From a virus, in the IMG/VR virus record IMGVR_UViG_3300002144_000433, positions 1 through 25,608 of that record: a stretch of 25,608 nt of DNA; one strand, 5' to 3'. The notes below the pieces were generated by a model. The model was not told the DNA's origin. It ran no database searches and saw nothing but the letters and a program-made list of their open reading frames with translations. This document shows, one piece after another, positions 7,380 through 14,005 of this stretch (its first letter is position 1; each line of letters begins with the position of its first letter). The translations under genes and the position numbers were made by a program.

Positions 7380-7579
7380 TTATGTGCCTCCATTCTGTCG
7401 CTGACGTGTTTAGCCTGCATGGCGTCCAGCATTTCCATCGTCGGGGCTGCAATGCGCCGCTTGACGCGGGTTACTTCGGCAATGGCGTCGTATCGCGTCC
7501 ATCTGCCTGCGACGCGCAGTGTTTCCACATCGCGCCGCTGGTCTTTTGTGAGGTATCGGTCTTTGTCTGCTTCAGTCAT
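7376..7579 (-). CDS. Hypothetical protein (67 aa)
   Basis: This small charged helical protein (MTEADKDRYLTKDQRRDVET, then RYDAIAEVTRVKRRIAAPTM) has no recognised family. Both ends overlap neighbours by ATGA: its start with the stop of the 42-residue gene, its stop with the start of the 94-residue gene. This coupling is the main evidence that it is translated. Confidence 0.55.
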   Translation of the reverse strand: MTEADKDRYLTKDQRRDVETLRVAGRWTRYDAIAEVTRVKRRIAAPTMEMLDAMQAKHVSDRMEAHK

Positions 7580-7704
7580 GGCATTGTCCTTTTGATTTGT
7601 TGGTTAGTCGAGGCCGTTTCCGCCGCGATTTCAGCCGCTGTGCATTGCCAGTTGACCGACTTGCCCGCACGCCAGGTGATGAAGTCGTTTGCTCGTTGTG
7701 TCAT
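7576..7704 (-). CDS. Tiny HTH-like protein (42 aa)
   Basis: The ATG at 7704 has a near-perfect Shine-Dalgarno (AAAGGAG, 6-base spacer). The product begins MTQRANDFITWRAGKSVNWQ and continues CTAAEIAAETASTNQQIKRT, which resembles a short helix-turn-helix. Its start overlaps the stop of the upstream gene as ATGA, and its stop overlaps the start of the next gene the same way. The strong ribosome site and double coupling make it more likely real than its size suggests. Function is unknown; a small DNA-binding regulator is a guess. Confidence 0.55.
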   Translation of the reverse strand: MTQRANDFITWRAGKSVNWQCTAAEIAAETASTNQQIKRTMP

Positions 7705-8045
7705 TTCGGCTCCTTTAGGGCTGCGAACTTATCACGATATTCTTTTTCTTCCTGTTCTGTGACTTCGTGGGTGCCTGTGCCCCACCAGACCATCATGTCC
7801 AGAAGTTCACTCGCAAACGCATCAAGTTCAGCGATGTGTAACCCTTTGCGGGTGAACTTCTGCGTCGCGTAAGCAACAGCCGCACACAATGCAACGTTAC
7901 TTTCCTCAAGTTCAGCGTTACGGGCTTGTGCTATGTCGGCGCGGGTGTATTCGGTGCATCCATATTCTTTGTTGGCACTTACGTCGTCCCAGCTTGCTGT
8001 GTGTGAGGCATAATCAACCCATATGTTTTCAGGTGCATTGGTCAT
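7701..8045 (-). CDS. Hypothetical phage accessory protein (114 aa)
   Basis: From the ATG at 8045 the product begins MTNAPENIWVDYASHTASWD. It contains TEYTRADIAQARNAELEESN, a segment seen in many small phage accessory proteins of unknown role, followed by a helical body and an acidic-basic C-terminus. The start overlaps the XRE gene stop as ATGA. A GTG nine bases upstream is an alternative. No enzymatic motif is visible. It belongs to the coupled accessory operon. Confidence 0.6.
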   Translation of the reverse strand: MTNAPENIWVDYASHTASWDDVSANKEYGCTEYTRADIAQARNAELEESNVALCAAVAYATQKFTRKGLHIAELDAFASELLDMMVWWGTGTHEVTEQEEKEYRDKFAALKEPK

Positions 8046-8233
8046 GGCCTCCACCCCGCTTGGAGCGCTTTGAGCAGTTTAATAAACCGCTTTGGTGGTG
8101 TCCGCGCTGTTTTGGTTTTTGGGTCGGCTTCCATGCGGTAGATTTCCGACCGCGCGGTTTCCATAATTTCAGCGAGATCAGCGGGTGACATGCCCATCGC
8201 CTCCCGCGCTGCTTTGATTGCTAGTGGGGTCAT
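8042..8233 (-). CDS. XRE/Cro-type helix-turn-helix regulator (63 aa)
   Basis: The product begins MTPLAIKAAREAMGMSPADL and continues AEIMETARSEIYRMEADPKT, the typical XRE fold with the recognition helix around residues 24-34. A C-terminal helix (PPKRFIKLLKAL) completes it. There is no dimerisation or cleavage domain, so it resembles Cro-like or accessory regulators rather than CI repressors. It overlaps the DUF551 gene upstream by one base (TAATG) and the next gene by ATGA. Targets are unknown; the dyad at 8840-8868 is one candidate operator. Confidence 0.75.
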   Translation of the reverse strand: MTPLAIKAAREAMGMSPADLAEIMETARSEIYRMEADPKTKTARTPPKRFIKLLKALQAGWRP

Positions 8234-8502
8234 TACACGTCCTCCGTTGGTGCTGAGGGTCGGGGCATCCAGTGGGTGAACACATCACCGTACCATCCTT
8301 CAATTCCGTCATAGTCAACCTGTTGCCACGCGCAGAAAGTCTCTCTATTTTTTTCACCGCGACGAAACCCGTCCGGTGTTACCCATGCGGCCCTTGGTTG
8401 CCATTCTCCATCGACTGTCCACGCTTGAAACTCGGTCCCATCCTTGGGGTTCGTCGCAATTGGTTGCCATGTGCTTGTGAGATTAGGGATGTCGTTGTTC
8501 AT
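8233..8502 (-). CDS. DUF551-like protein
   Basis: The 89-residue product has WQPIATNPKDGTEFQAWTVD near the N-terminus and FTHWMPRPSAP near the C-terminus. This pairing is the signature of DUF551-type phage and bacterial proteins, whose function is unknown. The ATG follows AAAGGA and overlaps the stop of the upstream membrane protein as ATGA. Family recognition is good; function remains unassigned. Confidence 0.75.
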   Translation of the reverse strand: MNNDIPNLTSTWQPIATNPKDGTEFQAWTVDGEWQPRAAWVTPDGFRRGEKNRETFCAWQQVDYDGIEGWYGDVFTHWMPRPSAPTEDV

Positions 8503-8735
8503 TTTGTGATCCTTTGGTTAGGCCTGGAGGTGTTCAGGCTAGGGTAGCGGCCCGATGGATGCAGTTGGGCCTCTAAGGGGCCTCTGTGCGCCTCTGAGGG
8601 CCATCCCAGTGCCCTTGCCGATCTTGGTTGCCGATGTGCCTCAAGCATGTTGATGCCCAGCGCCACCACCGGCGCCAGTACCAGCGCAACGATAAGCCAG
8701 AAGGTCCATTTCAGAATTTTAGTGAGGGTTTTCAT
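8499..8735 (-). CDS. Small single-pass membrane protein (78 aa)
   Basis: The product begins MKTLTKILKWTFWLIVALVL and continues into APVVALGINML, giving one strong transmembrane segment at about residues 9-30 after a basic start. A Pro/Arg-rich polar tail follows. A strong AGGAGA Shine-Dalgarno precedes the ATG. It is the first gene of the leftward accessory operon downstream of the 8736-9043 gap. Its stop overlaps the DUF551 start as ATGA. No family is recognised. Confidence 0.6.
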   Translation of the reverse strand: MKTLTKILKWTFWLIVALVLAPVVALGINMLEAHRQPRSARALGWPSEAHRGPLEAQLHPSGRYPSLNTSRPNQRITK

Positions 8736-8839
8736 TTTGTTTTCTCCTATCCTATCCCCACACTATGCAAATCCGCGCACATACTCAAGATTTAATTTCA
8801 CGCCGCCCAAAGATCCCCTATCCCTGGTCCCCCTTCTTT

Positions 8840-8868
8840 TGAAGTCACTCATTTGTAATGTGACTTCA
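8840..8868. promoter_or_regulatory. Dyad, candidate operator
   Basis: TGAAGTCAC (8840-8848) and GTGACTTCA (8860-8868) are perfect inverted arms separated by 11 bases. The spacing places the arms about two helical turns apart, typical of a site for a dimeric HTH protein. It lies downstream of the candidate leftward promoter and upstream of the 78-residue membrane protein gene. Confidence 0.45.
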
Positions 8869-8921
8869 CTTGAATTTCCCAACATATTATTTCCTAAAGA
8901 AGTATTGTTCTACATTACTCT

Positions 8922-8951
8922 TTTATACTATTTTCAAGGATCAAGGATCAA
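8922..8951 (-). promoter_or_regulatory. Candidate sigma-70-type promoter reading leftward
   Basis: On the minus strand, TTGATC (8951-8946) lies 18 bases before TATAAA (8927-8922). These match the -35 and -10 consensus at four and five of six positions. It would drive the accessory operon beginning at 8735. The surrounding AT-richness raises the chance of a random match. Confidence 0.35.
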
Positions 8952-8986
8952 AAGAGTATAAGTATATAAAAATAAAAGGTTTTTTT

Positions 8987-9028
8987 TGATCCCCGTTCTT
9001 TTCAAACGGGGATCATTTCGGGGATCAA
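8987..9028. repeat. Hairpin with a third copy of its arm (GGGGATCA motif)
   Basis: Arms TGATCCCCGTT (8987-8997) and AACGGGGATCA (9005-9015) form an 11-bp stem with a 7-base loop. A further CGGGGATCA lies at 9019-9027. On the minus strand the hairpin is followed by A residues rather than T, so it is not a normal terminator for the primase gene. A protein-binding or replication-initiation structure is possible. Confidence 0.5.
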
Positions 9029-9043
9029 ATCACCGAAACACTG

Positions 9044-11551
9044 TTAAAACGGCACTTGTGCGAAATCGTCGTCACCTGAGTGGAAGCTGCGCACGATTTC
9101 CTTGGCCTCGTCATCGGTGACTTTGTTGCGCTTGATCCAGACGTAGTGCTTCTTGCGCTTGATCATGAAGCATTTGGGTGTCACCGGACTATAGCCCAAT
9201 TCGCGCAACATCTGACCAATCTTGCGGCCTGTTGGAAGCTGCTCGTCCCCATCCATAAGCACCCGTGCGCTGAGGTGCGTCACGTCGATCACGGTGCCGT
9301 TAACAACAGGGCAGGCATAGTCTGATATGGCCTCACGAAAGACGTTCTGATCGTCCGACACATTGGCTTCACGCATGTCGCCCAGCCCGCGTGTGATCGG
9401 TGCGCGGCCAGCGGGATAGAAATCGGCGCCCGGCTTACGATCCAACAGCCACCGCCCGATTGCGTCTACCCGCCGCGCGCTTTCCGAAAACAGCCGAGAG
9501 AAGTATTCCGACACGCCATCGCGCCCACCCAGTTCTTCAAACAGGTCGCTTTCCTCACTTTGCTTTGTGAAGATCACGCAATAGCGCCGGTCGTTGTTTG
9601 AGACAGGGATCGCGTCTTGGTGATTTGTCAGCATGAGATAAGACGCAAAGTTGGGGGCTGAGTATGCTGCGCGCCCCTTTGGCTCGACGGCGATTGTGTC
9701 GTTTGTCAGCATCGGCTTGATCTTGTCTAAGATGGCCCACTTGTTTGTGCCGCTGATCCTGATTTCTTCAACACATGACAACACCGAGCCAACAGCCCAG
9801 TCATTGAACGGGCGTTCAATCATTGAAGTTGAAATCTCTTTGGCGTTCTCGCCCATGAGCGTTCGCATGATGTTGAAGAAATACGACTTGCCGTTGCCCT
9901 CAATGCCCCAAAGAAGCATCGCCCATTGAACGCGCTTGCCGGGGTTTTGGTAAACGTATGCCAGCCAGTCAAGCAAGATGCCCTCCTCGCGCTCGTTGTC
10001 GATCAGCATGGCGACGTGATCAAGGAACAATTGCACGACAGCCTGCCCGTCAGCGTCGCCGTCAAGCGCACCGTCGGCCAACGGTGGGATGCCGCTGGGG
10101 AAATATGAATTAAGGCAATCCTTACCCATTGTTGAAAAGAAACGATCTTGGCTGGGCCAATACATTGTTTGAGCGACTGTCGGGATTTGCACAAAGTTAA
10201 GGGCCAGCGTTGCGGCGTCTGTTTCCATGTCCGAGCATTCGTGCATCCGATCATATCGCGCTCGGAACGCCTCTTTCTTGATCCCGTAGTTGGCAATCTT
10301 GCTGTGCGTGAAAAGGCAATTTGCCTCGTCGTAAACCCAGCCATCCATCCAGCCGGGCGCGTTGATCTTTGTGACTTGTTCGTCGTCATCGCCGCGCGAT
10401 CCGCCCTTTGCTGGCTTGAATGATGCCTTAACCTCGCGCAACCCCATTCCGGCACCCTTGGCAAAGACCTCGTGAACCGTTGCCGCCAGCATTGACCGAA
10501 TGTCGGGCGGCATTTGCGCGGCGCTCATTGCCTGCACGCGCTTTTTGAAAGCCCCGTAACTGATCATGTCAGACACCGCCTCGGCATCCTCGCGCAGCGT
10601 TGTGGCGGTTTCAGATGCGGGACTGACAGCAATCGCGCCACCCTTTATGCCGCCGGCAGCCTTAATGAGGCTGGCCATCGTGACGGGCGATCCGCTGCCG
10701 CCGAAGGAACGCCATTTTTTAGGCAGTTCGTTTGCCTTATAACGGTCGGCATCTAATGCGCACCACGCGTCCCAAATGGCCAAACCTTCGTCAGACCCGC
10801 CGTGTTGATGGTGCAGCGCCATGCCAACGCGGAACCACTCGTCATAGCCGAGCGGCTGAGCAGGGTAGTTGTCGAGCAGGGCGGTGATTTGATCGGGCGA
10901 CATGTCGAGCGGCTGAGAAGCAACGGCCAAGTCGAGGTCGAAGACATCACCGCTTGGTGCGTCAGCGCTGACGATCAGCCCCATTGCGTCAACATCCAGC
11001 GCGCCAGCGCCGCCGGATCGTGACCAAGGCTCGACGCCGTTCTTGTGCGATGCGAGGAACATGATTTGATTGATGACCTTCGAACATGGGTCGATCCCAG
11101 CAAGGGCGATCATGTCAGCAACGGCATCGACAAGCGCGACGTATTCGGCGGCACCGACTTCGCGCGACAATGGCACCATGATGCGAATGCGCGGCGTTTC
11201 GGGCGTGTGTCTGAATGTGCTATAGGCAACCCATGCGCAGCCCGGTAGGGACATTTCGATTGCCAGTTCGATGTCGTCCAGCGTTACGCCGCTCTCGAAG
11301 TCGTCATAATCAAGCGTTAGGATCGTGCGGGTTTTGACGTTATCCGCGCGACCGACGCTTTCGTCTGAGCGGACACCGCCAACAATGGCCGCGCGCCGTA
11401 TGCTTTCCTCTTTGGTGTCATAGCCGACCGACTTCGTTGCGGTGGCGGCGAATTGCGCCCATGTCGCGCGCTTGGTTTCAGCGGTTGCAAAGTTCTTGCA
11501 ATAGGTGAACGAGATTTGCCCGTCTAGGGTCTTTTCCTGCGCCCCCATCAT
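9044..11551 (-). CDS. Primase-helicase (N-terminal primase-like, PriCT-2, SF3 helicase)
   Basis: The 835-residue protein has three parts. Residues 1-200 look like a primase/primase-polymerase domain, with LTLDYDDFE (79-86) supplying acidic residues and a HTPETPRIRIMVPL stretch. Residues about 215-300 match a PriCT-2 domain (DEWFRVGMALHHQHGG, then KKWRSFGG). Residues 535-665 form a superfamily 3 helicase, with Walker A GIEGNGKS (549-556), CVEEI as Walker B (593-597) and YLMLTNHQDAIPV for motif C. The C-terminus has a winged-helix-like end. It is inferred to open and prime phage origins. The ATGATG start overlaps the TGA of the small HTH gene upstream, so the two are coupled. Confidence 0.9.
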   Translation of the reverse strand: MMGAQEKTLDGQISFTYCKNFATAETKRATWAQFAATATKSVGYDTKEESIRRAAIVGGVRSDESVGRADNVKTRTILTLDYDDFESGVTLDDIELAIEMSLPGCAWVAYSTFRHTPETPRIRIMVPLSREVGAAEYVALVDAVADMIALAGIDPCSKVINQIMFLASHKNGVEPWSRSGGAGALDVDAMGLIVSADAPSGDVFDLDLAVASQPLDMSPDQITALLDNYPAQPLGYDEWFRVGMALHHQHGGSDEGLAIWDAWCALDADRYKANELPKKWRSFGGSGSPVTMASLIKAAGGIKGGAIAVSPASETATTLREDAEAVSDMISYGAFKKRVQAMSAAQMPPDIRSMLAATVHEVFAKGAGMGLREVKASFKPAKGGSRGDDDEQVTKINAPGWMDGWVYDEANCLFTHSKIANYGIKKEAFRARYDRMHECSDMETDAATLALNFVQIPTVAQTMYWPSQDRFFSTMGKDCLNSYFPSGIPPLADGALDGDADGQAVVQLFLDHVAMLIDNEREEGILLDWLAYVYQNPGKRVQWAMLLWGIEGNGKSYFFNIMRTLMGENAKEISTSMIERPFNDWAVGSVLSCVEEIRISGTNKWAILDKIKPMLTNDTIAVEPKGRAAYSAPNFASYLMLTNHQDAIPVSNNDRRYCVIFTKQSEESDLFEELGGRDGVSEYFSRLFSESARRVDAIGRWLLDRKPGADFYPAGRAPITRGLGDMREANVSDDQNVFREAISDYACPVVNGTVIDVTHLSARVLMDGDEQLPTGRKIGQMLRELGYSPVTPKCFMIKRKKHYVWIKRNKVTDDEAKEIVRSFHSGDDDFAQVPF

Positions 11552-11754
11552 TGCGACACAATCTTACCAGCTTCGGCAACCATCACGGCGCGAACCTCGT
11601 TCAGATCAAAGCGATAGTCGCCCCGTTGTGTCGGCAATTTAATGCATGGGATCAGGCCGTCACGGGCCAATCGCAGCACTGTGCTTTTTGTGAGGCCAAG
11701 TTCAGCGGCCAGTTGGGATGATGTCAGCATTTTTTCAATCCGTTCATTTTTCAT
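11548..11754 (-). CDS. Excisionase/MerR-like HTH protein (HTH_17 type)
   Basis: The 68-residue product has MLTSSQLAAELGLTKSTVLR followed by LARDGLIPCIKLPTQRGDYR and FDLNEVRAVM. This is the helix-turn-helix plus wing of the excisionase-like/HTH_17 family. Such proteins bind DNA and may act as a regulator or replication accessory. The ATG at 11754 gives an almost leaderless transcript if the predicted promoter is right; an internal ATG at 11730 is an alternative start. The gene overlaps the primase-helicase gene and its start codon lies within the dyad of the divergent control region, suggesting autoregulation. Confidence 0.8.
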   Translation of the reverse strand: MKNERIEKMLTSSQLAAELGLTKSTVLRLARDGLIPCIKLPTQRGDYRFDLNEVRAVMVAEAGKIVSQ

Positions 11755-11799
11755 GTTGCATCCCCATCTATAACAACGTTATATGCCGATATGCAACAT
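11753..11799. promoter_or_regulatory. Symmetric divergent promoter/operator region
   Basis: ATGTTGCAT (11753-11761) and ATGCAACAT (11791-11799) are perfect inverted arms. A second dyad, TATAAC-N3-GTTATA (11769-11783), lies between them. Each strand has TTGCAT followed after 18 bases by a TATA box: TATATG on + (11780-11785) and TATAGA on - (11772-11767). The two candidate promoters overlap completely, so they should exclude each other. The elements match consensus only partly. Confidence 0.45.
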
Positions 11800-11816
11800 T
11801 AAAAAAGGAAATGAAA

Positions 11817-12218
11817 ATGTTAGAACAAAAATTGGACAGCCTCGGCACAAGCATGGTCGAATTGGGGCACTTGATCGGCAACATGCCTTTTGAAGAATTG
11901 ATAACCGCCATTGAAGCACTGACCGCCCAGCTTGCCACCGCTGCGCCAGCTGCGCCAAAGCCCGCGACCAAGATTCCCGCCAGGAACGTTGATCCGGTGG
12001 CCGCCGCCGAACCCGCCGATGCAAAGCCTGCTGAGGCCGAACCCGCCGATGCGATGACAATGGAGGAAATGACCCGCGCCGCGCTGGCCCTATCACGTGA
12101 CGGCAAGGGAAACGCCGTGCGCGAAAAGCTGTCTGAACTCAGTGCCTCGCGCATCAGCCTTTTGGACGCTGATCGGTTTGGCGAGTTTCAAAAATTCTTA
12201 AAGGGGATGGGGCAATGA
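11817..12218 (+). CDS. Hypothetical replication-module protein with Ala/Pro-rich linker
   Basis: The 133-residue product starts at the ATG at 11817 (AAGGA with 7-base spacer), giving MLEQKLDSLGTSMVELGHLI. An N-terminal helical or coiled-coil part is joined through an Ala/Pro/Glu linker with the short repeat AEPADAKPAEAEPADA to a C-terminal helical domain (ALALSRDGKGNAVREKLSEL, then DADRFGEFQKFLKG). Similar small proteins precede DUF2800 genes in phage replication modules. Function is unknown. The start at 11811 is less likely because its ribosome site would be too close. Its stop overlaps the DUF2800 ATG. Confidence 0.65.
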   Translation: MLEQKLDSLGTSMVELGHLIGNMPFEELITAIEALTAQLATAAPAAPKPATKIPARNVDPVAAAEPADAKPAEAEPADAMTMEEMTRAALALSRDGKGNAVREKLSELSASRISLLDADRFGEFQKFLKGMGQ

Positions 12219-13312
12219 AACACGCATCGCTTGGCGCCTCATCCGCGCATCGCTGGGCATATTGTCCCGGATCAGTAGCTGCATCAGCCGACCTGCCCAA
12301 CACATCAAGCCCGTTCGCTGTGGAAGGCACCACTGCGCACGACCTTGCCGAACTGGCACTGCGCGCCGGCAGCTCGGCATTGAATCATTTTGAAAATCAG
12401 GAAATGGCGGATTTTGTTTCCGTTTACACTGAATATGTCGAACGATTGTCCGTTGGCGCTGATATGACAATGATCGAGCAGCGCGTTGACTATGGCGATT
12501 GGGTGCCTGGCGGCTTTGGCACGTCAGACGCGATTGTCTTGCGCGGCGATACGCTGCACGTTGTTGATCTGAAATATGGCATGGGTGTTCAGGTCTACGC
12601 CGAGAACAACCCCCAGGGCATGCTTTATGCCCTCGGCGCGTATAACGAGATTCGCCATGCCGCTGACGTGCAGCGTGTTGTGATTACAATCGTGCAGCCG
12701 CGCCTTGATCATATCAGCGAGTGGGAAATCAGTATTCCAGGCTTGTTGAAGTGGGGCGAGTGGATCAGCCAGCGCGCCGAAGCAACGGCTGAACCCGACG
12801 CGCCCCGCGTTGCCGGGGCAAGCCAGTGCAAGTTCTGCCTTGCGAAGCATAACTGCGGCGCACTGCTGAAACACACAACCGACGCGATGCTGACCGAGTT
12901 CGACGATCTGGAAAACCTGCCAGCACCCGACACGCTGACAGACGATCAGGTCGGCGCTGCACTGGCGGCCAAGGGGCTGATCGAGGGTTGGTTGAACGCG
13001 GTGCAAAGCCACGTTGTAGATCGCCTTGAAAGCGGGCAGGGGTTCGGTGGCTTCAAGCTGGTCGCGGGGCGATCCTCACGCAGTTGGATCGACGAATGCG
13101 CAGCGCTGAAAGAGTTGAGCGATATGATCGGCGCTGGCCGGGCAATGACACAGCCCAAGTTGATCAGCCCACCGCAAGCCGAGAAAGCCCTCGGCGCAAA
13201 GCGCAAGGTTGAGATTCAAAACCTGATCACCAAAACAGAAGGCAAACCAACGCTTGCGCCTGAAAGCGACAAGCGCCCGGCGGTCAATGTGCAGCTTTCT
13301 GACTTTGACTGA
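12215..13312 (+). CDS. DUF2800 protein, Cas4/RecB-like PD-(D/E)XK nuclease
   Basis: The 365-residue protein has family hallmarks: HASLGASSAHRWAYCPGS at the start, EGTTAHDLAE (37-46), GTSDAIVL (Asp105) and VVDLKYG (Asp118, Lys120). A Cys cluster CKFC and NC (205, 208, 214), with Cys17, would bind a 4Fe-4S cluster as in Cas4 nucleases. The fold and residues indicate a DNA exonuclease with a role in replication or recombination. It is followed by the DUF2815 gene, a pairing well known in phages. The ATG overlaps the upstream stop as ATGA. Confidence 0.9.
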   Translation: MKHASLGASSAHRWAYCPGSVAASADLPNTSSPFAVEGTTAHDLAELALRAGSSALNHFENQEMADFVSVYTEYVERLSVGADMTMIEQRVDYGDWVPGGFGTSDAIVLRGDTLHVVDLKYGMGVQVYAENNPQGMLYALGAYNEIRHAADVQRVVITIVQPRLDHISEWEISIPGLLKWGEWISQRAEATAEPDAPRVAGASQCKFCLAKHNCGALLKHTTDAMLTEFDDLENLPAPDTLTDDQVGAALAAKGLIEGWLNAVQSHVVDRLESGQGFGGFKLVAGRSSRSWIDECAALKELSDMIGAGRAMTQPKLISPPQAEKALGAKRKVEIQNLITKTEGKPTLAPESDKRPAVNVQLSDFD

Positions 13313-13389
13313 AAAACAGCTTGCGCTCCCTTGAGGGGGGGCGTTAAGGTGCAAAAGCGCATAACGGCGCAATATAACGCAACGCTAAA

Positions 13390-13926
13390 ATGAAAGATTC
13401 TAAAATGAAAATCAAACTGCAAAACGTCCGCCTTTCCTTCCCGTCACTGTTTCGCCGCGCTGTTTTCGGCGGTGACGAAACAAAATTTGAAGGCACTTTC
13501 CTGATCGACAAAGACGCGGGTGCAGCCAAAATTGCGGAGATTGAAGCTGCCGTCACCGCGATGTTGAACGAAAAGAACAAGGGTAAGGCACTAGCAGCCG
13601 ACAAGCTGTGCCTCAAAGACGGTGACACGATTGACTACGAAGGCTATGCCGGAACCATGTCAATCAAAGCATCTGGCAATAAGCGCCCGATGGTGATCGG
13701 CGCAGACAAAGCACCGCTGACTGAAGACGACGGTAAGCCCTACGCAGGCTGCTATGTGAACGCGGTTCTTGAAATTTGGTTTCAAGACAACCAATTTGGC
13801 AAGCGCATCAACGCCAACCTTCTCGGTGTTCAGTTCGTCAAAGACGGCGTACCGTTTGGCGATGGGGTGACAGCATCGGTTGACGACTTCGACGAAATTG
13901 ACGCCGAAATGGAAGACTTCGTTTAA
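13390..13926 (+). CDS. DUF2815 protein, ssDNA-binding protein
   Basis: The 178-residue product contains KIKLQNVRLSFPSLF near the N-terminus and VLEIWFQDNQFGKRINANLL towards the C-terminus, typical of DUF2815, which is linked to OB-fold ssDNA-binding proteins. The C-terminus is strongly acidic and ends in Phe-Val (DDFDEIDAEMEDFV), like the tails by which phage SSBs recruit partners. An ATG at 13405 would give the more usual MKIKL start; neither ATG has a clear Shine-Dalgarno. The 77-base gap upstream holds a GC-rich inverted repeat but no clear promoter. A strong terminator follows. Confidence 0.88.
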   Translation: MKDSKMKIKLQNVRLSFPSLFRRAVFGGDETKFEGTFLIDKDAGAAKIAEIEAAVTAMLNEKNKGKALAADKLCLKDGDTIDYEGYAGTMSIKASGNKRPMVIGADKAPLTEDDGKPYAGCYVNAVLEIWFQDNQFGKRINANLLGVQFVKDGVPFGDGVTASVDDFDEIDAEMEDFV

Positions 13927-13941
13927 GACGACAACTTAACT

Positions 13942-13968
13942 GGCGGGCTGTAATGGCCCGCCTTTTTT
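13942..13968 (+). terminator. Intrinsic terminator after the DUF2815 gene
   Basis: A perfect 7-bp stem GGCGGGC/GCCCGCC with a 7-base loop is followed directly by six T. It lies 15 bases after the DUF2815 stop. It would raise the ratio of ssDNA-binding protein to the downstream polymerase. Confidence 0.88.
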
Positions 13969-14005
13969 CTCAATTTGTGCGGGCCACCCCCGTAGTGAGG
14001 TTAAT

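Larger units (their letters stand above)
8736..9043. other. AT-rich intergenic region with regulatory or origin-like structure
   Basis: This 308-base gap lies between the primase-helicase stop and the first accessory gene. It is clearly more AT-rich than the rest of the window and holds no convincing gene. It contains a 9-bp dyad (8840-8868), a candidate leftward promoter (8922-8951), a short direct repeat AAGGATC-AAGGATC (8943-8949 repeated from 8936), and an 11-bp hairpin with a third copy of the arm (8987-9028). An origin of replication or a regulated promoter would both fit. Confidence 0.6.

Noticed and set aside
8987-9015. Hairpin as terminator for the primase-helicase gene
   Set aside because: On the minus strand the hairpin is followed by A, not T. 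The T run precedes it on the + strand, so neither direction gives a normal intrinsic terminator.
9555-10464. Minus-strand alternate frames inside the primase-helicase gene (61 and 153 codons)
   Set aside because: Unlike the intein cases, these products show no family motifs, no good ribosome sites and heavy Arg/Ser bias. They are shadows.
12524-13012. 162-codon minus-strand ORF opposite the DUF2800 gene
   Set aside because: It is antisense to a well-supported gene, with no ribosome site or recognisable motif.
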